From positions 1,922,001 through 1,986,000 of the forward strand of contig NZ_CP109132.1 of assembly GCF_035918015.1 (NCBI RefSeq): 64,000 bases of DNA, in the 5' to 3' direction. Positions 1 to 8,147 of this stretch are shown here, one piece after another. The DNA is from Streptomyces sp. NBC_01754. GTDB taxonomy: Bacteria > Actinomycetota > Actinomycetes > Streptomycetales > Streptomycetaceae. The first letter of the stretch is position 1; each line of letters starts with the position of its first letter. The translations under genes were made by a program, and so were the position numbers. The notes beneath the pieces are model-generated. The model was not told the origin of the DNA, ran no database searches, and worked only from the letters and a program-made list of their open reading frames with translations.

Positions 1-682
1 CGGGCCCGGGGTCGGTGCCGAGCCGGTCGGCGAGCACGGTGCGTACCTCGTCGTACGCGGCGAGGGCCTGCGCGGTGCGTCCGGCGGCCGCCAGGGCCTT
101 GATCCGGAGTGCCTGGAGGCGTTCGTCGAGTGGGTGGTCGGCGCAGAGGGCGACGAGGTCGGGCAGGGCCTCCTCGGCGCGGCCGAGGGCGAGGACGGCT
201 CCCGCTCTGGTCCGCCGGGTGTCCAGGCGCCGGGCCTCCCAGCGGGCCGCGACCGCGTTCCGGCCGGGCAGGTCGGCGAGGGCGGGGCCGTGCCAGAGGG
301 CGAGCGCGTCGTCGAGCGTGCCCAGGGCCGGCGCCGCGTCACCGTCCTCCAGGGCCCGCGCCCCCTCCCTCGCCAGCCGATCGAAGCGGTGCAGGTCCAC
401 GGCGTCCGGATCGGCGGCGAGCCGGTAGCCGTTCTCCACGGATTCGACGGCGTCGCGGCCCAGCGCACGCCGGAGCCGCCCCACGAGCGCCTGGAGGGCC
501 CCCGAGGCGTCGGCGGGCGGGTCGCCGTCCCACACCTCGTCGACCAGCGCCCCCGCCGGGACCGCTCGCCCCGCGTGCAGGGCGAGCACGGTGAGCAGGG
601 CGCGCAGCCGCGCCCCGCCGAGGGCTGCGGGGCTGCCGTCGTCGCGGAACGCGCGGGTGGTGCCGAGGATGCCGTAGTGCAC
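1..682 (-). CDS. SARP/AfsR-type transcriptional regulator, N-terminal part (cut by window edge)
   Basis: This reads as the N-terminal half of a pathway-type transcriptional activator. Starting at the GTG at 682 the protein opens with HYGILGTTRAFRDDGS, the usual first strand of SARP regulators. A winged-helix (OmpR-like) DNA-binding domain follows over roughly residues 15-95, with the segments LRALLTVLALHAGRAV and GALQALVGRLRRALG. The start of a BTAD helical domain runs from about residue 100 to the window edge. SARPs activate target promoters by recruiting RNA polymerase. In-frame GTGs at 700 and 706 are alternative starts. The C-terminus, and any NB-ARC or TPR extension, lies outside the window, so the subclass is open. 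Confidence 0.85.
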   Translation of the reverse strand, partial: MHYGILGTTRAFRDDGSPAALGGARLRALLTVLALHAGRAVPAGALVDEVWDGDPPADASGALQALVGRLRRALGRDAVESVENGYRLAADPDAVDLHRFDRLAREGARALEDGDAAPALGTLDDALALWHGPALADLPGRNAVAARWEARRLDTRRTRAGAVLALGRAEEALPDLVALCADHPLDERLQALRIKALAAAGRTAQALAAYDEVRTVLADRLGTDPGP

Positions 683-772
683 CGCCCCATTGTGGTCCAC
701 GGCCACGGCATCGACGGAACGCCGGTACCTGTGCGTCGGCGCGGCACGGCGGGGCGCCCCGCCGTGCCGCCC

Positions 773-1395
773 TCATCCCTTCTGTGCGGCCACCGTCCGC
801 ACCCTTTCGTCCATGGCCCGGACAGCCCCCGCCTTCGGGTACCGGGCGAGGCTCTTGCGCATCGTCGCGAAGTGCTCGTCGCCCCGAGCGGTGGGGAGCA
901 CCATGTAGTCGTCCAGGAAGACCTCCCAGGACGCACACGCCTCCTCGACGTGCCCCCGTTCGCACTGCCGTTGGGCCAGCACGGCGTTGGCATGCAGTCG
1001 GCCCTGGCGTTCCTGGCGCGGCGACGCCTTGATCGACTGCTTCAGTGCCCCGATGGAGGCCGGCAGGTCCCGTCCCTCGTAATGGACGTGGGAGACGTGG
1101 AAGAGATACGCCGCTCGGTCGTACCTTCCCACCGACTCACGCCGCGAGTCGGCTTTCGCCAGGGCGGCCTCGGTCTCCCTCAGCCTCGCGAACGCGGCCC
1201 TTCGGTCGCCCAACAGGCCACGCCGGGAAGGGTTCATGTCGTCCTTTCCGAGACCGATCAGGGACTCGACCGTGTCACGCGGCCCGTCACCCGCCGCCGA
1301 CTTCGGGCGCACGAGGCCGAGTTCTTCGTACGTGACCGGTCGTCCGAGCTTCCTTTCGAACGCTTCGACGATCAGCGGCCGGGCCCGTTCGGTGG
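773..1395 (-). pseudogene. Remnant of an XRE/TPR-type Streptomyces regulator (HTH lost, central deletion)
   Basis: The open frame ends with a convincing C-terminus of the Streptomyces TPR-containing regulator family: segments ERQGRLHANAVLAQRQCERG and TARGDEHFATMRKSLARYP. Upstream in the same frame sits a typical linker (RPLIVEAFERKLGRPVTYEE, then MNPSRRGLLG), but the linker joins the C-terminus directly. The HTH before it and most of the TPR middle (normally well over 150 residues) are missing. The open frame continues to 1810 but that part has no family character. I infer a double deletion that kept the frame. It is probably non-functional. Confidence 0.65.
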
Positions 1396-1885
1396 GCTGC
1401 GCTCCCCTATGCGTTGCGGCCTCGCCACCGTCACCCCGACCGGTGGCCACTCCGCAAACGCTCATTACTCTATTGCCGTGGCTGGATCGATCGAACCGAA
1501 ACCGGCCAGGACAGCCTCGACGCCCTCCGCTCCGGTCATACAGGAACAACGAGTCCGACAACTGGACGCCGCGAGTAGTTCGCTGGCGACCGTAGTACGC
1601 CGCCAAGCAGCCCGTCTCGACTATGGCGCGTGCGGGCGAATTTGACGGAAATTGGCCAATCATGTCCGGAAATCGACCATGCCACATGAGACTTCCATCG
1701 AGGACGGATGCCCATCCAACACACCGTTGACAGTCGACAATTGCACAGTTACGCTCTGCCGGCGCTTGCGTGTCGAACGGCACTTCAAGAGGCTCGACGG
1801 AATTACGCAAGCAGACTCAAGTCCGCGCGCACTGAAATGCAAGCACGAGTGGATGCGAGCTCAAAACAGACAATCCCTGGGGGAT
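1396..1885. other. Gene-free, AT-richer stretch with decayed sequence
   Basis: No frame here has convincing coding character on either strand. Base composition is visibly less GC-rich than in the flanking genes. The only specific signal is a possible promoter at 1727-1755 directed towards the small secreted-protein pseudogene. The 5' part probably holds the decayed N-terminal region of the adjacent TPR regulator. Confidence 0.5.
1727..1755 (+). promoter_or_regulatory. Possible sigma70-type promoter
   Basis: A perfect TTGACA at 1727-1732 is followed after 17 bases by TACGCT at 1750-1755. The -35 is ideal and the -10 is weak but acceptable for streptomycete housekeeping promoters. It points towards the secreted-protein and ABC genes about 130 bases downstream. 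This is a motif match only. Confidence 0.3.
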
Positions 1886-2260
1886 ATGACTTCATTCGTG
1901 AAGCGAATAACGGGCACCAAGGCCGGAAAGGGGGCGTGGTTGCTGAGCTCTCGGCTGCGGCAATCCGGCTTGGCGCCCCGATGTCCAGTGCGGCCAACGA
2001 GGCGAACTGGACGGACGGCTGTCGGGGCTACTGGCACAGCACCTCGGGTCACGCCTACTGCTACGACGCCCAGCGCCAGGCCGGCTGGCATCGGCTACCA
2101 GATTGCCTACGACTGCAACGTCGAGCTGGACGAGTGGCACACCAGGAGCCCGGGCCGCGGCTTCGAAGGCAAGATGTCGACCTGGGAGTGCACCTTCAAG
2201 ATCAACGGCACTCGGATCCACCAGCACCAGCTCTTCAGTGCTGTGGATCCGCGCCAGTGA
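1886..2260 (+). pseudogene. Small secreted Cys-containing protein, two compensating frameshifts
   Basis: An ATG at 1886, preceded by TGGGGG, opens a frame starting MTSFVKRITGTKAGKGAW, typical of the charged start of a signal peptide. The hydrophobic part and mature N-terminus continue in another frame (VVAELSAAAIRLGAPMSSAA, then EANWTDGCRGYWHSTSGHAY). The C-terminal part returns to the first frame (GYQIAYDCNVELDEWH, then MSTWECTFKINGTRIH) and stops at 2260. The shifts lie near 1935-1945 and 2070-2095. The reconstructed product is about 120 residues, secreted, with four cysteines. It sits 34 bases before an ABC-transporter ATPase gene, so it may have been the exported or sensed partner of that transporter. 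The family is not recognised with certainty. Sequencing error at both sites is the alternative to a real pseudogene. Confidence 0.55.
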
Positions 2261-2294
2261 CCCGGACCCACAGCACATTTCAAAGGAAATTCTC

Positions 2295-3074
2295 ATGCCG
2301 CCGGTTCCTGCCGTCCGAACGGTTGGCCTTTCGCAGGGCTACAGAAACAAACCTGTCATTGAGAATCTTGACCTTCACCTCAAGCCCGGAGTAACCGGCC
2401 TGCTTGGGCCCAACGGGGCAGGAAAGACGACACGGCTGCGAACGCTCGCGACCATCACTCCCCCACAGGTGGGACTTCTGGAAATTTTCGGACAGGCGAT
2501 CCGGACTGAGCGGGACGCGCGCCGAGCGCGCAGGATGATCGGCTACCTTTCTCAGGACTTCGGATACTACCCATCATTCTCCGTAAAAGATTTCGTACGC
2601 TACTGCGCATGGCTACGTGAGGTCCCCGACAAGGCTGCCGGACCGGCAACTTTGAAGGCCCTCGAAGCAGTTGGGCTGACGGACCGCGCCGGGCACCGGA
2701 TGAAGTCCCTTTCCGGCGGCATGCTGCGCCGTGCCGGGATCGCCGCCGCCATCGTCGGCTCACCCTCCCTGGTTCTGCTCGACGAGCCCACCGTCGGACT
2801 CGACCCCGCACAGCGTCTCGACTTCCGGGAACTCATCCGCTCGCTTGCGCGCGAAGGCGTTGCCATCGTGCTCAGCACCCATCTCGTCGAGGACGTAGGA
2901 GCGTCCTGCCAGACAGTCCTCGTTCTCGAAGACGGGCAGATCGTCAGCAGCGGAACCCCTCAGGACCTGGCTCGACAAGCCACGCCATCTGCTCCAGGAG
3001 ACAGTCCGCTGGAGCGCGGCTACATGACGGTCCTCGCAAACAACCGTGAGCCCGCCCGGGAGACCACGTGCTGA
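2295..3074 (+). CDS. ABC transporter ATP-binding protein
   Basis: A 259-residue ABC ATPase of the ABC-2/multidrug type, providing energy to the membrane protein encoded next. Walker A is GPNGAGKTT near residue 39, the signature is LSGGM near 140, Walker B is LVLLDEPTVGLD near 160, and the switch histidine is in LSTHLVED. The ATG at 2295 follows AAAGGAAA at ideal spacing and removes the non-conserved upstream extension of the frame. The stop overlaps the GTG of the next gene (GTGCTGA, 3068-3074), so translation is probably coupled. All catalytic motifs look intact, but the operon's third gene is destroyed. Confidence 0.88.
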   Translation: MPPVPAVRTVGLSQGYRNKPVIENLDLHLKPGVTGLLGPNGAGKTTRLRTLATITPPQVGLLEIFGQAIRTERDARRARRMIGYLSQDFGYYPSFSVKDFVRYCAWLREVPDKAAGPATLKALEAVGLTDRAGHRMKSLSGGMLRRAGIAAAIVGSPSLVLLDEPTVGLDPAQRLDFRELIRSLAREGVAIVLSTHLVEDVGASCQTVLVLEDGQIVSSGTPQDLARQATPSAPGDSPLERGYMTVLANNREPARETTC

Positions 3075-4363
3075 ACGCATACAGCACCGAGCTTCGACGC
3101 TCTCCCCTGCTCACCGCTTTCCCCCTGATGCTTCTGGTGGATCTTGTCGTCCTCTTCGGACGGTCCCGGCATTGGGCAGGCGTCTGGCCCGAAGCAACGG
3201 TGGCCGCCCAGATCGTCACCTTGTTCCTCGGGCCGGTACTCGCAGGCGTATCCGCGTGGCAGGCGGGCCGCGCATCGCGCGCAGGGATGTCGGAGATCCT
3301 CCTGGGTGCCGCCCGCCGGAGCTGGCGCACCGAAGCCGCGCGCCTGGGCGCCACCCTTACCCTCGGGTTCCTCGCTTACGCCATCGGCTGCCTCACCGCC
3401 GCCGCCGTATCGTGGCGCGAGGCGGGCCCCGGATTCCTTTGGCCTTCCTACTTGCTTCTCGGTGCGTCAACTCTCCTGATGTTCGCAGGAGGGGGGCACC
3501 TGGCCGGCCGTTTGTGGCCGTCCGCCGCATTCACTCCAGTGATCTGCGCGCTCGGTGGATTTATCGTCCTGCTCGGCACACCCTTCAGGTTCTACGTTCT
3601 TGCCGGGCCGCCGGACGTTCGGCTCAGCATCGCGCCAGTCGCCGCACGTCTCCTCCTGGCGGTCGCTGTGACCATACTCGCGGTCGCAATTCCGGCTCCA
3701 TCGGGCCGGGCTGACCAGAAGGCATCTGCCAAGCGATTCCGGCCCCGGCACACTCGCCCTGTGGTCTTCGGTTCGACAGCCCTCGCCGTCGTCGCTCTGC
3801 TTGCCCTGCCGGCGGCAGGAGAGCTGAAGACAGAGCGATCCGCATCCGCGAGCGGGATGCTGTGCGCCCAAGCCGACATGACCGCGCCTCGTGTGTGCGT
3901 GTGGCCCGAGCATCGAAAATATCTCCCGGAGCTGCGACAGATGGCTGAGCGGCTGGGAAGCCAAAGTTGGGGTAGGGCTCCTGACACGTTCTACGAGTAC
4001 GGACTGCGGCGCCACCAGCTCGGGGACGGAGGCTTCGACATCGCTGAGGGCCACGTGCGTACTGCCGCGATCGCCATGGCGCATCGGACGTTCGTTTCAT
4101 CAGTAGGCCGCTGCCGGCCGCCACGTGAGGAACGCCGGGTGTGGCAGGCGATGGACGACATCCACCTCTGGCTGGAGTACCAGGCCATGGGCCAGGATCC
4201 TGCCGCGGCTGACGAGGGTTTGAACCTCGTCGGTGTGGACGAGGCTCAGCGCACGGCTGCTGAGGTGACACGCAAGTCGCCATCCGAGCAGCAGGCGTGG
4301 CTGACGCAGGAGACCGAGCACCTGAACGCCAAAGAATGGTGCGAGCCTGATGCGAGCGACTGA
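3068..4363 (+). CDS. ABC transporter membrane protein with large extracytoplasmic C-terminal domain
   Basis: A 431-residue membrane protein overlapping the ATPase gene by 7 bases. About six hydrophobic segments lie within residues 15-265 (for example LTAFPLMLLVDLVVLF and LLLAVAVTILAVAIPA). A soluble C-terminal domain of about 165 residues begins with LCAQADMTAPRVCVWPEHRK. A CVWPEH motif after the last helix recurs in uncharacterised streptomycete ABC permeases (a DUF7224-like domain; I cannot verify the number). It is probably one permease half, paired with the protein from the disrupted downstream gene. Substrate unknown. Confidence 0.7.
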   Translation: MLNAYSTELRRSPLLTAFPLMLLVDLVVLFGRSRHWAGVWPEATVAAQIVTLFLGPVLAGVSAWQAGRASRAGMSEILLGAARRSWRTEAARLGATLTLGFLAYAIGCLTAAAVSWREAGPGFLWPSYLLLGASTLLMFAGGGHLAGRLWPSAAFTPVICALGGFIVLLGTPFRFYVLAGPPDVRLSIAPVAARLLLAVAVTILAVAIPAPSGRADQKASAKRFRPRHTRPVVFGSTALAVVALLALPAAGELKTERSASASGMLCAQADMTAPRVCVWPEHRKYLPELRQMAERLGSQSWGRAPDTFYEYGLRRHQLGDGGFDIAEGHVRTAAIAMAHRTFVSSVGRCRPPREERRVWQAMDDIHLWLEYQAMGQDPAAADEGLNLVGVDEAQRTAAEVTRKSPSEQQAWLTQETEHLNAKEWCEPDASD

Positions 4364-4653
4364 CCTGCTGCGATACGCACGGGTTCATCGTGCAACGGCA
4401 GTGCTGATCGGTGTCACCTCGGTTGCAATCCTCTCGGCTTTGTTCGGCGGTACACGTATCGCAGTCCCCTCTTTCGGTAACTCGGGTTACTCGACGGGAA
4501 TCCCCTATCGCCGCGAACTTCCCATGCTGTCCGCCGTGTTTCTCACAGCAGCTTTCGGGGGAGCCATGGCCACCCAGGAAGAGGCTGGCACACGCAGAGT
4601 GCACCGTGTCCACGCTGGCTACGTAAGCAGTCTCATTGCCCTCGCCTGCGGGA

Positions 4654-4662
4654 TCTCCTTCG
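4654..4662. repeat. Target-site duplication, left copy (TCTCCTTCG)
   Basis: A nine-base direct repeat directly abutting the left inverted repeat of the ISAs1-family element. The identical copy lies at 7535-7543. Eight to ten bases is the usual duplication length for this family. Confidence 0.93.
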
Positions 4663-5123
4663 CAGGGCTTGCGCAAGTTCCCGGGATCACCCAACTGGCG
4701 TGCGGATGCCGCAGGTCGGGGTGGATGACGGAGCGGACACGGGATCCGTGATCATTCAGGTGTCTAAGCCAAGTGATCAAGAGGGTTCCCGTGTCCGCTG
4801 TCTCATCTTCCCCGATCCCTGCCGTGTTGGCCAAGTTGGGTCCGCTCCATCCGGATGACATGTCTGACCTGCGTTTCTTCCTGGAATCGGTGCCCGATCC
4901 CCGCTCCCGGCGGGGCCGCTGGTACTCGCTGACCTCGATCCTGCTGGTCTGCGCGGCTGCCGCGGTCTCGGGAGCCCGGACCATCGACGAACTCGCCGAG
5001 TGGGGCGCCCGCGCCGACGCAGAACTGCTCGCCACACTCGGCGTGCCCTCTCTGTCAGCCTTGGGTGAGACGTCCCGCTTCGTCGGGTTAGCCTGAGAGG
5101 GCACGACAGGAGAACCACCCCCC

Positions 5124-5507
5124 ATGACCAGCACCAACCCTGCCGGGTCCGACCCGGCCCCGCGGCCGAAGCGCCGTACTTTCAGCCCTGAGTACAAGCT
5201 GCGGATCGTGGCCGAGTACGACGCCGCGCCCAAGAACGAGAAGGGCGCGGTCCTGCGCCGCGAGCGCCTGTATCACTCGCACGTCAAGGAGTGGCGGGCC
5301 GCGCGGGATACCGGGGCCCTGGAGAAGCTGGTCGACAAGCGCACCAGCCCGGCGAGGCCGAAGAAGCCGGCTGCCGAGACGGAGAACGAGAAACTGCGCC
5401 GCCAGGTGGAACGGCTGGAGAAGGAACTGGCCCGGAACAAGGCCGCGCTGGAGGTTATGGGAAAAGCTTCCGCGCTCTTGGAAATGATCTCCGAGGGCGC
5501 GGACTGA
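5124..5507 (+). CDS. IS3-family transposase OrfA (helix-turn-helix subunit)
   Basis: A 127-residue DNA-binding subunit. Residues 15-60 form the helix-turn-helix typical of OrfA (RRTFSPEYKLRIVAEYDAAP, then YHSHVKEWRAARDTG). A leucine-zipper-like coiled coil follows at about 82-112 (ETENEKLRRQVERLEKELAR), used for multimerisation. An ATG start follows GACAGGAGAA. Its 3' end contains the slippery sequence used to make the OrfAB fusion. Confidence 0.93.
   Translation: MTSTNPAGSDPAPRPKRRTFSPEYKLRIVAEYDAAPKNEKGAVLRRERLYHSHVKEWRAARDTGALEKLVDKRTSPARPKKPAAETENEKLRRQVERLEKELARNKAALEVMGKASALLEMISEGAD
5459..5465 (+). other. Programmed -1 frameshift site G GGA AAA
   Basis: In the orfA frame the heptamer reads as the last base of ATG, then GGA, then AAA, matching X XXY YYZ. 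Slipping one base back puts the ribosome into the orfB frame at 5465, which is open to 6532. This is the classical IS3-family mechanism for OrfAB production. Confidence 0.75.
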
Positions 5508-6532
5508 CGCACGCCGCCGGCCCGGTCGCGGACGATGCGTTCACCGGAGTCGAGCACGCACTGGGCATCACAGCCGCATGCCGGCTGACCGGCCGCTCGC
5601 GGGCCACTCACTACCGCCGGCTGCGGCCCTCACCGGAGCGGAAACCCAGGAAACCGCAGGTCCAGCCCTCGGCCCTCACACCCGAGGAGCGGGCGGCGGT
5701 CTTGGAGCTGATGAACTCGGGCGAGTACGCCGAACTCCCGCCCGCCCAGATCTGGGCCCGCGAGCTGGACGCAGGGCGCTACCACTGTTCCGTCTCCACG
5801 ATGTACCGGATCCTGCGCGAGAAGGGGCAGTCCGGCGAACGACGCCGCCAAGCCACCCACCCGGCGAAGACAGTGCCCGAGCTGGTCGCCACCGCGCCCT
5901 CGCAGGTGTTCACCTGGGACATCACCAAGGCAGCCGGACCGGCCAAGGGCGTCTGGTATCACGCCTACGTCATCATCGACATCTTCAGCCGCTACATCAT
6001 CGGCCATACCGTCGAGGCCGCCGAATCAGCCGAACGGGCCGAGGAGTTGATCCGGGAGACCATCGTCCGCAACGGCATCGTGCCCGAGACCGTGCACGCC
6101 GACCGCGGCACGTCGATGACCTCCAAGAAGGTCTCCCAGCTGCTGATCGACCTCGGGGTGACGAGGTCGCACTCGAGGCCGAAGGTCTCCAACGACAACC
6201 CCTACAGCGAGGCCCACTTCAAGACCACGAAATACATGTCCGACTACCCCGAACGGTTCGACTCGCTGGCCCACGCCCGCGAGTGGTTCGAGGCATTCAT
6301 CGCGTACTACAACCACGAGCACCGGCATTCGGGCATCGCCTGGCACACGCCCGCCAGCGTGCACTTCGGCACCGCCGAGGAGGTCCGCGACCAGCGGGCC
6401 GTCACCCTCGCCGACGCGTACGCCCGCCACCCCGAACGCTTCGGCCGCCGCCCCCGACCACCCCGCATACCCCAGCAGGCGTGGATCAACGACCCGGCCA
6501 AGCGCCGCGAGCCCGCACCACAAACCTCATAG
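5465..6532 (+). CDS. IS3-family transposase OrfB (DDE catalytic part)
   Basis: About 355 residues with the integrase-like catalytic core. The DDE residues are visible in FTWDITKAAG, HADRGTSMTS and NPYSEAHFKTTKYMSDYPER. An N-terminal HTH_21-like segment (GITAACRLTGRSRATHYRRL, then YRILREKGQSGERRR) precedes the core. No good independent start codon with an RBS is seen, so it is most likely made as an OrfAB fusion by -1 frameshifting at 5459-5465. No internal stop or shift is present. Confidence 0.92.
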   Translation, partial: SFRALGNDLRGRGLTHAAGPVADDAFTGVEHALGITAACRLTGRSRATHYRRLRPSPERKPRKPQVQPSALTPEERAAVLELMNSGEYAELPPAQIWARELDAGRYHCSVSTMYRILREKGQSGERRRQATHPAKTVPELVATAPSQVFTWDITKAAGPAKGVWYHAYVIIDIFSRYIIGHTVEAAESAERAEELIRETIVRNGIVPETVHADRGTSMTSKKVSQLLIDLGVTRSHSRPKVSNDNPYSEAHFKTTKYMSDYPERFDSLAHAREWFEAFIAYYNHEHRHSGIAWHTPASVHFGTAEEVRDQRAVTLADAYARHPERFGRRPRPPRIPQQAWINDPAKRREPAPQTS

Positions 6533-7534
6533 CGTCACGAACGTCTCACTGGACTTGAAATCTTCCGGTGCGCCGGCATCTGCTGCACTGGCGGCATGCA
6601 CCGTCCAGGTCGGCGATCGGGAGACTCCTCGAGCGTCTCGACCCCGACGCACTCGATGCGGCCGTGGGAGCCTGGCTGGCTCACCGCCATACCGCCGCAG
6701 TCCCGGGCAGGCGACGGGTGATCGCCGTGGACGGCAAGGCACTGCGCGGCTCCGCCCGCCTGGACCAGCCCCGCCGGCACCTGCTGTCCGCCGTCACCCA
6801 CGGCCGCCCGGTCACCCTCGCCCAGACCGAGGTTGGGTCCAAGACCAACGAGACGCGGCACTTCCAGCCCCTGCTCACGCCGCTTGACCTGGACGGAGAC
6901 GTGGTCACCTTCGACGCGCTGCACACCGTGAAGGCCAATGCCGCCTGGCTGGTGGAGGTCAAGAAGGCGCACTACGTGGCCGTGATCAAGCCCAATCAGC
7001 CCACCGCCTGGGCCCAACTGGACGGCCTGGACTGGCATGCGGTGGCCATCCAGCACACCGCCTCGAACAAGGGACACGGCCGCCGCGAGTCCCGCTCGGT
7101 CAAAACTCTCGCCATCGCCGACAACCTTGGAGGCATCGCCTTCCCTCACGCGAAGCTCGCCCTCCGCGTTCACCGCCGCCGCAAAGAGACCGGCAGGAAG
7201 GAGACCCGCGAGACCGTCTATGCGGTCACCAGCCTCGACGTCCACCAGGCGAAACCGGCCGAACTCGCCTCTCACCTGCGCGGACACTGGACCGTGGAAG
7301 CCCAGCACCACATCCGCGACCGTACCTTCGCCGAAGACGCCTCCACTGTCCACGCAGGCAACGCACCCCGCGTCATGGCCGCCCTGCGCAACCTCGCGAT
7401 CGGAGCCCTCAAAGCCCTCGGAGCGACCAACATCGCGAAGACCACCCGGGCCATCCGCGACCAACCCGAACGAGCCCTCCCCATCCTGGGCATCACCTAC
7501 AAGCCCGACCTCAACGGAACTTGATCAAGCCCTG

Positions 7535-7543
7535 TCTCCTTCG
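7535..7543. repeat. Target-site duplication, right copy (TCTCCTTCG)
   Basis: Identical to 4654-4662 and directly adjacent to the right inverted repeat of the ISAs1-family element. Together they define the insertion point inside the ABC permease gene. Confidence 0.93.
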
Positions 7544-7847
7544 TCACCGAGGCGCTGGCGGTGGGGCATGAAGCAGCGATCGTGTATGTCCGCTCCCTAC
7601 TGCTCTGGTTCGGACTCGCTCTCGTATCGGTGAGACTCTTCGGAAACCAGCTCGGCTGGATCATCCCGCTAGCCTCCGTCTTCCCATTGATCTGGTTTGG
7701 ACCAGCATGGTGGGACTGGACCGCCGCCCACCCGGCCAGTCTGCACAGTTGGACCCTCGCCGCGCTGTCTCTCTGCGCGGGCCTGGGAACAACCGCAGCC
7801 AGTCGCCGGCGACTTCATGTGTTGAGATCAAGGCAAATCCCCGGGAG

Positions 7848-8147
7848 CTAAGTGATCTCTCTTATTCGGGGGATGGGTTGGTTGGGGCCGCTCTCGAACA
7901 AGTAGGAATACATGCTCAAGAGGTATTGCTGAAGAGAACTGCAATCCGGGAATTCGATATTTGTCAGGCGTTCATACTCTGCTGTTCCAAAATTTTCGTC
8001 CCGGATGATTTCGATGAACCCCTCGCGGATTATTTGGATGTACGATTCGTCGCATCCCATCAAAGTGGGCCGCAAGTACCCGCTGTTGTCGTATGCTTGC
8101 TCCTCGTCGAGGTATGTGTTCAGGAAACCTGCAAATTTTATGTCCAT
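7848..8147 (-). CDS. Small acidic protein, probable immunity protein of a polymorphic-toxin module
   Basis: A 99-residue acidic soluble protein (MDIKFAGFLNTYLDEEQAYD ... NPQ-type hydrophilic end) with no membrane segment or known catalytic motif. The ATG at 8147 follows GGAGAGGGG. Its first codons overlap the stop of an upstream reading frame that looks like the C-terminal end of a secreted toxin (ATGGACATAA). That arrangement, plus size and acidity, is typical of immunity genes in contact-dependent or polymorphic toxin cassettes. Base composition is lower in GC than the surroundings, suggesting transfer. The function is inferred from context and the exact family is not recognised. Confidence 0.5.
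   Translation of the reverse strand: MDIKFAGFLNTYLDEEQAYDNSGYLRPTLMGCDESYIQIIREGFIEIIRDENFGTAEYERLTNIEFPDCSSLQQYLLSMYSYLFESGPNQPIPRIREIT

Larger units (their letters stand above)
5046..6567 (+). mobile_element. IS3-family insertion sequence nested in the ISAs1 element
   Basis: The element carries overlapping orfA and orfB with a programmed frameshift signal. Boundaries are set by restoration of the ISAs1 transposase frame: excising 5046-6567 and one copy of a GTG duplication (5043-5045 and 6568-6570) joins the two halves perfectly. An inverted TGAGACGT/ACGTCTCA pair lies slightly inside (5066-5073 and 6541-6548). The extreme ends show no clear inverted repeat, so the exact tips are uncertain by about 20 bases. 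Both ORFs are intact, so the element may be active. Confidence 0.82.
4773..7524 (+). pseudogene. ISAs1-family DDE transposase, split by IS3 insertion
   Basis: The N-terminal part (4773-5045) contains DLRFFLESVPDPRSRRGRWY and TIDELAEWGARADAELLATL, typical of the ISAs1 family. The C-terminal part (6568-7524) begins VRRHLLHWRHAPSRSAIGRL. It carries the presumptive catalytic acidic residues in IAVDGKALRGS, VTFDALHTVKANA and GHWTVEAQHHIRDR. Joining 5045 to 6571 gives an uninterrupted 408-residue protein reading LATLGV-RRHLL across the junction. The GTG starts at 4773 and 4791 are both possible. It is inactive because of the nested insertion. Confidence 0.9.
4663..7534 (+). mobile_element. ISAs1-family insertion sequence, interrupted by an IS3-family element
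   Basis: The ends are imperfect inverted repeats: CAGGGCTTGCGCAAGTTCC at 4663-4681 and the complement of CAGGGCTTGATCAAGTTCC ending at 7534. A 9-bp duplication TCTCCTTCG flanks them. Without the nested IS3 (1,522 bp plus a 3-bp duplication) the element is about 1,347 bp, in the ISAs1 size range. It carries one transposase gene in two pieces, so it cannot transpose on its own. Confidence 0.92.
4350..7851 (+). pseudogene. Second ABC permease gene, split by nested insertion sequences
   Basis: The 5' part (4350-4662) overlaps the previous gene by 14 bases and encodes MRATDLLRYARVHRATAVLI through LACGISF. The 3' part (7544-7851) resumes in the matching frame with VTEALAVGHEAAIVYVRSLL and ends at 7851. 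Removing 4663-7543 (the ISAs1-family element plus one copy of the 9-bp duplication) gives an uninterrupted 206-residue protein with about six membrane segments, as expected for the partner permease of this operon. The insertion is therefore recent enough that no further decay has broken either half. The transporter is presumably inactive or altered. Confidence 0.85.

Noticed and set aside
1..682. Marker of an antibiotic biosynthetic cluster
   Set aside because: A SARP regulator alone is not evidence of a cluster, and no biosynthetic core genes follow in this window.
134..1645. 503-codon plus-strand open frame
   Set aside because: It is antisense to the SARP gene and the TPR-regulator remnant, and its translation has no domain character. 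It is a high-GC shadow frame.
5065..6549. IS3 boundaries set by GTGAGACGT repeats with a TGG duplication
   Set aside because: The inverted repeat and a 3-bp repeat exist, but excision at these points does not restore the ISAs1 reading frame, while excision at 5046-6567 does.
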